Position numbers and translations under genes: made by a program. A stretch of DNA of 64,000 bases, taken from NCBI RefSeq assembly GCF_033115175.1, contig NC_084837.1, positions 8,756,266 to 8,820,265 of the forward strand, given 5' to 3'. This DNA is from Lepus europaeus. Lineage: Eukaryota > Chordata > Mammalia > Lagomorpha > Leporidae. Numbering within the stretch: the first letter of the stretch is position 1; each line of letters starts with the position of its first letter. Below are positions 57,770 to 64,000 of the stretch, piece after piece. Under the pieces are notes generated by a model. It was not told the DNA's origin, made no database searches, and saw only the letters and a list, made by a program, of their open reading frames with translations.

Positions 57770-60700
57770 GGCTGAGGGGGGAGATGGGAGAGGCGAGGGG
57801 CTGCTGTGAGTGGGTCCTGGGGCCCACTCTCCTGAGACTTGCCTGCTGCCAGCCCTGGTGTCTGGGGCCATCCTTGCCTCCTCCTCACTCCTCATCTCTG
57901 GGCTGCCAAGTGCCATGGGCTCTATGTCCCTACAGACATCCCTCAAGCCGCCCCCCGGACCCACGACTCTGCTCCATTCTGCCATCCAGGGACAAGAGCA
58001 GCACCAGTGTTTAGGGAAACACGGGCATCAGCAGCACAAGCTACCAGGGGAGCCCTGGCGTGTGCCCCAGAGAAGCGATGGCTCTGTGGTCAGGTTGAGA
58101 GCCAGCTCTTCGTGCCCAGGTTGGACCTGCCCTGCTCTGAGCCAGCCAGGCCACTCCACTGCAGCTGAGCTTTGCAGATGCCTCGTCTGTGGCACATTTC
58201 TCCGACGACATGGAGCCCTGGCACCTTGACCAGCCCTTCTCAAATCTGTGCGAACCACACCCTCCATTCCTAACTAGCACTCCTGGAACTTGTTCACAGA
58301 TTCTGCCTTTCTCTCCGTAAGCCCACGTGACAAACTGCCACGTGGTCTGAGGCCAGGACAAGCTGGCCACACCCACACCACTCCAGACCTTGGTGCCACC
58401 GGAGGAACCCAGAAGGCAGGTGCGCTTGCCACACCACGGTCAGAATTCTGACCCCTGGGGAGCGTTCCCAGAGCACACGCAGCCTGACCTATGGGCGGTC
58501 TGCATCCCCTCCCTGTCTGGGTTTTCTAAGGGTCACCTAACGTTTAGGGGCTCTGTGCGGGGGCTGCCTGTGGTTAGAGGGCTGGGTCTCGGGACAGCCC
58601 CTCTTCCCGGCTGCTGATGGTGCCAGGGACCTGTGGCCAGGGCGCCTGGAATTCTCACTCCCACCCAGCCGGCAGCAGGCAAGGGAGGCCCGAATCCTCC
58701 CCACAGGAGGTCAGCAGTGAATGACCTTGCCCCTCTTACCTGCCAGCTTCATTCTCGTGCTATTAACTGATTTACCAACATCTTCACAGACGAGGGCCTG
58801 GGAGAGCCCGGCAGCCCACATCCCAGCCCAAGAACAGACCTTTTTCTGACAAGTTAGTGTTGTCTGACCACGAAAGGTGGGCTGCTGCTGCAGCCCACAC
58901 AGGGTCAGAGACCATGAGAAAAATCAGTCACAGGTGAAGATGATGGGGACTGACGCGGTGGCTCTGTGGGGACTCTGGATTCCTGATGTACCCAGCGCCA
59001 CCAGGAAAACACCCACGTACTAAGGGGAGGGTGAAATAAAGCAGGCCACTGCCCATCAGCTAGCTGCCTCTAAGGCTCTAAGGCGGTGCTGTGTGCTTGA
59101 CTGGCTGGCGGGGGCGGGGCTGGCTTTCCTGCCTGGGAATAAAAACCATATTCCAGGTCCTCCCTTCAAGATTCATGCAAACAGGCTTTGGGTTTATTTG
59201 GCGACAAGCATCCCATACAGCCAGGCTGTTCCTTTAGGGGAGTGTTTGATGCTCACAGCCATGGGGTGCTGAGGCAGGAGACAGATCTGCCCGGGATAGA
59301 CTAAGACCGGACCTGAGCCTGACTTCATCCTGGACCTGGGCCCCTGGGATATTCCTGGCCTGGGGGACAGTCTTCGGGGATTCTCTCTGCAGCCCTGGAA
59401 GCAGAAGCTGGGATGATGCTCATCCTAGGATCAAGTGGCAAAATTGCGTGAGCTTTGGCTGTGGAAATTTCCACCTGGAGCTAACAGCGTTCTCCAATTT
59501 CCCCTGCAGGCTGCGGCCTCGACGAGACAGATCTCCCTCCTCAGTAATTTAATCCCACGGCCAGCTTTGCTGCTCGAGCCTTCCTGTTTTTCATGCCCAC
59601 AGGACCATGCCTGGCCGCTCAGCGCAGGCAGGGACATCCGGAGAAGCCACAGTTCAGCGGATCCCTGCTACCGGGTTGAAACTTAATGGGTGCAGCTGCT
59701 GTGATGAAAACACGAGAAACCCTGGACCAGGAGGCTAAGCAATCTAATGGCTTCAGGGCCGGGGCCAAACGTGGCTTTTGAAAAGCCCCAGGTGGCAGGG
59801 GAGGAGACGGGCAGGTTTAAAGCCCCTGTCCCCGGGGCCCTGGTGTACACGGAGAACTCAGAAGCGTGCGGGTGGAGAAGTGGAAATGAGAATGGCCCCA
59901 CTCAGCATGCACAGCTTTCATAATACGATGCCCACCTTTTCCCTGGCTCTGGCAAATCGCTTTAAAACGTGAAAGTCCTTGTTCTCAGGACTGATGGCTG
60001 ACAAGGCCCAAATTCGGGGAAAGAAGGCCACTGGCATCCTCTGTGGCTCTTAGGGGTGATGCAACCTGGGCTTCAGCTCCTGGGGAGGCAGCGCAGCCAG
60101 GAATGGCGAGTCCCGGCCTCTTCCCAGAAAGCTGGAGCGAAGCGCTCTGCCCCAGAGCTTCTCTGCCAGAAAGGGACCCTGGTGCAGGAGGCTCCAGACC
60201 CACACTCGGCGAGCCACTGGCACAAAGCAAAGGGTCGCCTGCCCGTGGATGACGAGCCTGACTTCCAGCAGTCTCAGGGCGCCGCCGCCACTGTGACGAC
60301 CAGGAACGGGGACTGGGCCCGGCCCTCGGCCTGTGGAGGCCGCGGCAGGTGCTTCCAAAGGAGCAGAGCCCATGTGGGCCCCTTGGCCCTGCTCCAGGTT
60401 CTGTGCACAGCCGGCAGCTTCCCCATCCTGGGGTTCCCAGCCCCCCTGGAGATGAGTGGCTGGGCCACATCCTGGTTTTTCTGGACCTCATCCACCCTCT
60501 TCAGGGGAGGGGCGAGGCAAGGAAGGAAACTGGGGCCTCCTATGGTGGGCGGGGCCTGGGCCACGGTGCTCCGCCCTCTCGGAGATGCCAATGGCAAGAA
60601 GCCTGCCCGCCTCGGGGGCCTGCACATGGCAGCGTTCAGCACTCATCCTGCGGCCTCCCCTGATCCCTGGACCAGCGGTGGGGAGGAAGCAGGGGCCTCT

Positions 60701-62120
60701 TGCCTCCCTTCTTGGTCCACTCCATTCCATGCTCAATGCTAGCTTCTCAATTTTTTTTAAGCAAAAATACAATCACACCTGTTGTGAAAATGTTCAACAG
60801 CGGCTGAGGGCAAGGTTCGGAAAGCCTTCTCCACAGAGGGTCAGACAGAAGATACCCTGGGCTGCAGGCGAGAGACAGAGATCGGGGATTCCGCACAGGT
60901 GCCTGCGCGTGTCACATGAAATTCAAACTCCAATACCAACGGGCACAGTTCTCGTTTGTAATCTACTTCTAATGAGAAGAACGGATTCACTCTGGGAGAG
61001 CACAACACTTCACGTTGATGAAGTTCAAGTTCGTGTCCTCTGGCCTGAGGGCCACCAGGGCAGGCGCAGGGCTGCTTCTCCTGCAGGCCGCAGGACGCTG
61101 TGTAAGGCTGTGAGGAATCAGGCCCCTCCCTCATCCTGGCACCCATGGCCTCATGGACACCGAGGAACTGTCAGCCCCGACTGCGTCTGGTGCCTTAACA
61201 TACTCCGCTCTCCTAGGCTCCGAGCCTCCTGCCTCCATCCGTCCATTTCCCGGCCTGGGATTTCTGGCTCTCCTGTCCTGCCCTTTTTCAGGACTACTTC
61301 TCCAGATACTTGCCCTAAATCCCTTCCCTCCCACGGATGCCGGCATGGACCCGTAGGACAGAATTCCGCCCCGAACAGACTGGACTCCCTCACTGCTCTG
61401 GGTCATGTCATTCTTAAGGGGAGCAGCTGGTACACTCCCACTGTATCCACTGCAAACGCTCCGAATAGACGGAGGGGGCCTGGGGACCTGTCCCAGGCGT
61501 TCTGATGGTGGGACTGTTTCCCGGGCATCCGCTGCATTGGAAGCACTGTGTTCCCAGAGCCCGCCACTCCCCTGGCCGCTGCTGACTGGCCTCGGGTTGG
61601 GTGCTGGATTCTAGCTGGGCCGATCAGTCCTGCCCTGAGTCTTTCAAGCTGAGATAAGGAAACGCACAGGAGCAGGAAGTGAAATTTCAGAGCATCGGCA
61701 GTCGCGATCTCTATGTTAAAGAAAGACATTGCCACGAGAGAGGAGGACCAGTGCACAGAGGGGCTGGGGTAGCGGGATGTGGGGGTTGGGGAGGGGGGTC
61801 CTGGACAGAGGGAGCCCCCAAGCCTTAGAGTCTGACCCCTGCAGGCCCCCTCTCGCCCAGCCCCACTGCATCCCTGGCCTGCTAGTCTCTGGAGACCCCA
61901 GCACAACAGGTGCCCTTTGGTGCCTGAGCTGGCCTCCGCTGTATCCCTGCAGCAGCATCCAAACTCTCCTGTCCTACTGACCGTGGCGCTCTGGTCACTG
62001 TGCCACAGCCGCCAAACCGCCCAGGAGCCCCTGGTTTTGTTGTTTGTCAATCACGGGGAAGCTCTCGCGAGGAAACATGACAGTGTGGAGCAGTCTGCAC
62101 GATACAGACTGCCAGGTGTG
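57770..62120. other. Unique-looking TTC23 intron DNA
   Basis: No SINE copies for more than 4 kb. It contains a 349-codon plus-strand frame (60456-61505) overlapped by a 228-codon frame (60056-60742) and a 215-codon minus frame (61403-62050). None shows a recognisable domain or convincing splice context, so none is called a gene. Confidence 0.45.
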
Positions 62121-62124
62121 AAAT

Positions 62125-62300
62125 CTCCTCTTGGAAAACCTTAGCCTAGACATTTCCCTCCCAGCCTCAGTTTCCCCCTTGCTAACCGCAGTTGTAAAGG
62201 CCCCAGCTGTTAGCGTTGTTATAGGGCTTATGTGAATTAATGTCCACAAGTCACCTGACACAGGGCCAGGGCACGCAGTCACCCCAAAGGCGCCAGTGAC
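62125..62300 (-). mobile_element. MIR fragment in TTC23 intron
   Basis: AGCCTCAGTTTCCCCCTTGC, GTTGTTATAGGGCTTATGTG and AAGTCACCTGACACAGGGCC are the reversed MIR pattern. Confidence 0.65.
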
Positions 62301-62859
62301 TTCGGTAAGGGAGGCAGGGGGCGGGGAACGGAGCTCCCGCCACCCCCGCTTCCCTCTCCCCCCTCACTCACCACCGTGTCCTGGCACGGGCATAGTGCTT
62401 GAGTTATTTAAAGCGCTTAGATCCACATGTGTCTTCCTGGGCACAGTGGGCATTCTCAAAGGCAAGGTGCACACTGCCGTGACCTCTGTGTTCACGCAGG
62501 TCTGTGATTAGCAAGTGGCCCACAGAAGGTACCCAAAGACTGTTTGTTGAGTAACTGATGATGGACATGTGTCATCTCATTGAAAAACAGGCACCACACA
62601 CGTTACCAAAGCTAGTATCTTCTACGGCACAGCCGGAACAGTCAGAAGATGAGAAAAAGGCCTGGCTCGGGACGGATCGCTGGACTCAACTCTTTCGGTC
62701 TGAGCCATCTGTTACCAGAGGGCCAGGGGCCCTCAACCTCGGGCTCCCGGCCTCCAGGCTGTGAGAAATCAGCCTCTTTTCTTATAAATCAGCTGGTCCC
62801 TGCTGTCCTGTTAGAGCAGTGCAAAATGAACCAAGACAACGTTTTAAGCAAGCAATGCA

Positions 62860-64000
62860 GCGTGACTAAGAAGGGTCATTCCAGGGATGCTCGGCTCAGT
62901 ATCGTGATAAAAGACACCATAGTAAGCGATCTAAGAAGTAGTGCCTGATTATCTCCATTGATTCTGAGAAAACCTTCGCCAAAATTCAACACTGATTTCT
63001 AATTAAATAAACATCCATTAAAATGTAAGCTGATGGACACTGCCTTAACATGATAAAAATACATAAACCTTGTTTCTGAAGCCAGCATCTATCAAATGAA
63101 GAACAGTAGAGGCACTGGCACTAAGAACAGGGACAAAGCAAGGATGTCCAGCATCACCACTGCTACTTACCACATTCGTGGTACAGATCAATGTGATTAG
63201 ATGAGAGAAATCAATTAGAAACATAAGAAATAGAAAACATAAAGTAAAATTATGTCGACTGCATATAACATAATAGTATCAATGCTCAAATTAACTCAAG
63301 CCATGAAAGAATTAAGCAAGGTGGTAGGATATAAAATTAGAGAAACCAAAGCCTTCACATACACAAAAATAAATGAAAAGATATAATATATCCCCATTTA
63401 CAACAGTATCAAAGAAGATAAAATGCTTAGAAGTACAGAAGAAATGTGTGAAACCAATACAGTATGACACTTCTCAAGTGCCCGACATGCACAAAAGTAG
63501 ACATGGACAAATGGGGAGATCTCCCTTCTTCTTGCGTACAATGACTCATATCATAAAGATGTCAGTTCTCCCAAAATTTATTTGCAAGTAACTCAACAGA
63601 AGTACCAACACTGCTAATGGAGCTAGACAAACTGATACAGAACTCTGTCGGAAAATAAACGTTCAAGAATATCTAGAAACCCTGCAGGTCTAGAAGAAAA
63701 GCCATCCTGCTAGTCCTACCTCATGTTGAATCCTCCTATAAAACTGTGAGATACTGGGACGTGAATAAGGCTTGTGAATGAAACAGAAATCCATCAGCAG
63801 ACTCCAGGACTCCTGGACACTGAGGGTATGCTGACGTTGTCATCTTAAGCCTGGAACATAGATGGGCTTTTCAATGAAAATAGCTCTGGCCAACTGGGTA
63901 CCCACTTGGAAAAAAGGTAATGTGAGATCTCAGTATCTCACACCTGCACAAATAAGCTCCAGAGAAAGAAAAGAATAATAATTACTATAGAAGAAAACAT
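62860..64000 (+). mobile_element. LINE-1 ORF2 remnant at right edge
   Basis: ACATGATAAAAATACATAAA, AGGATGTCCAGCATCACCAC and GGATATAAAATTAGAGAAAC occur in LINE-1 RT-domain order. Many stops; runs to the window end. Confidence 0.75.

Larger units (their letters stand above)
52498..64000 (-). other. TTC23: TTC23 upstream intron sequence (runs off the window)
   Basis: The exon before 52,497, expected to encode a segment like SPEVAETYRLLGG and KKLKK, was looked for on the minus strand and not found. This stretch is therefore taken as intron. It contains LINE-1 remnants near 53,540-53,960 and 62,860-64,000, SINEs at 55,103, 56,805 and 57,107, a MIR near 62,130, and otherwise unique DNA. Confidence 0.55.

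Noticed and set aside
1-64000. Functional tRNA genes at the SINE heads (B-box-like GTTCTAGTCCCGG)
   Set aside because: These are tRNA-derived SINE promoters; the cloverleaf is not intact and each is followed by the SINE body.
1-64000. Bacterial-type features (operons, CRISPR, phage, toxin-antitoxin)
   Set aside because: The window is spliced mammalian DNA with SINE/LINE repeats; short tandem repeats are microsatellites, not CRISPR arrays.

Overview
The window is mammalian nuclear DNA from a lagomorph, most likely the European rabbit or a close relative. The evidence is about thirty copies of the lagomorph tRNA-derived SINE (C repeat, CSINE): a GGCCGGCGC-type head, a CT-rich stretch and an A-rich tail, or the reverse complement opening with an AAGATTTATTTATTTGAAAGG-like block. 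Other support comes from decayed LINE-1, MIR, L2 and MER5-type fragments, a CpG-island promoter and spliced genes. There is no bacterial-style operon, CRISPR array or prophage.

Layout. Positions 1 to about 24,980 are intergenic, repeat-rich DNA. They include a LINE-1 remnant at 8,030-13,870 broken up by nine SINEs, an 88-bp tandem duplication near 20,019, several microsatellites, and one AT-rich stretch near 6,000 with a perfect MEF2-type motif. Positions 25,080-26,330 form a CpG island that covers the promoter and first exon of SYNM (synemin), a large intermediate-filament protein. SYNM is on the plus strand with four coding exons: 25405-26214, 32123-32247, 41319-41389 and 42648-46105. They join in frame into a 1,487-residue protein. 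A 3' UTR of about 2.5 kb follows, with poly(A) signals near 48,537 and 48,632. The last exon contains an internal in-frame intron (44999-45865, 867 nt = 289 codons) that would give the shorter beta-synemin form.

Downstream, on the minus strand, are the last two coding exons of TTC23 (52415-52497 and 51552-51666) and a poly(A) signal at 51125-51130. SYNM and TTC23 therefore converge tail to tail with about 2.4 kb between their transcript ends. This matches their adjacency on human 15q26.3. From 52,498 to the right edge is TTC23 intron with SINEs and LINE-1 remnants; I found no further TTC23 exon there.

SYNM and TTC23 are not functionally coupled as far as is known. SYNM links desmin/vimentin filaments to costameres and focal adhesions in muscle and other cells. 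TTC23 is a TPR protein of the primary cilium. I did not find an unknown multi-gene system. The observations most worth following are the SYNM internal intron with its repeated RH-x-x-LGP motif, the cysteine-free synemin tail, the duplicated E-box promoter block, the MEF2 candidate element, and several young SINE insertions with intact target-site duplications.
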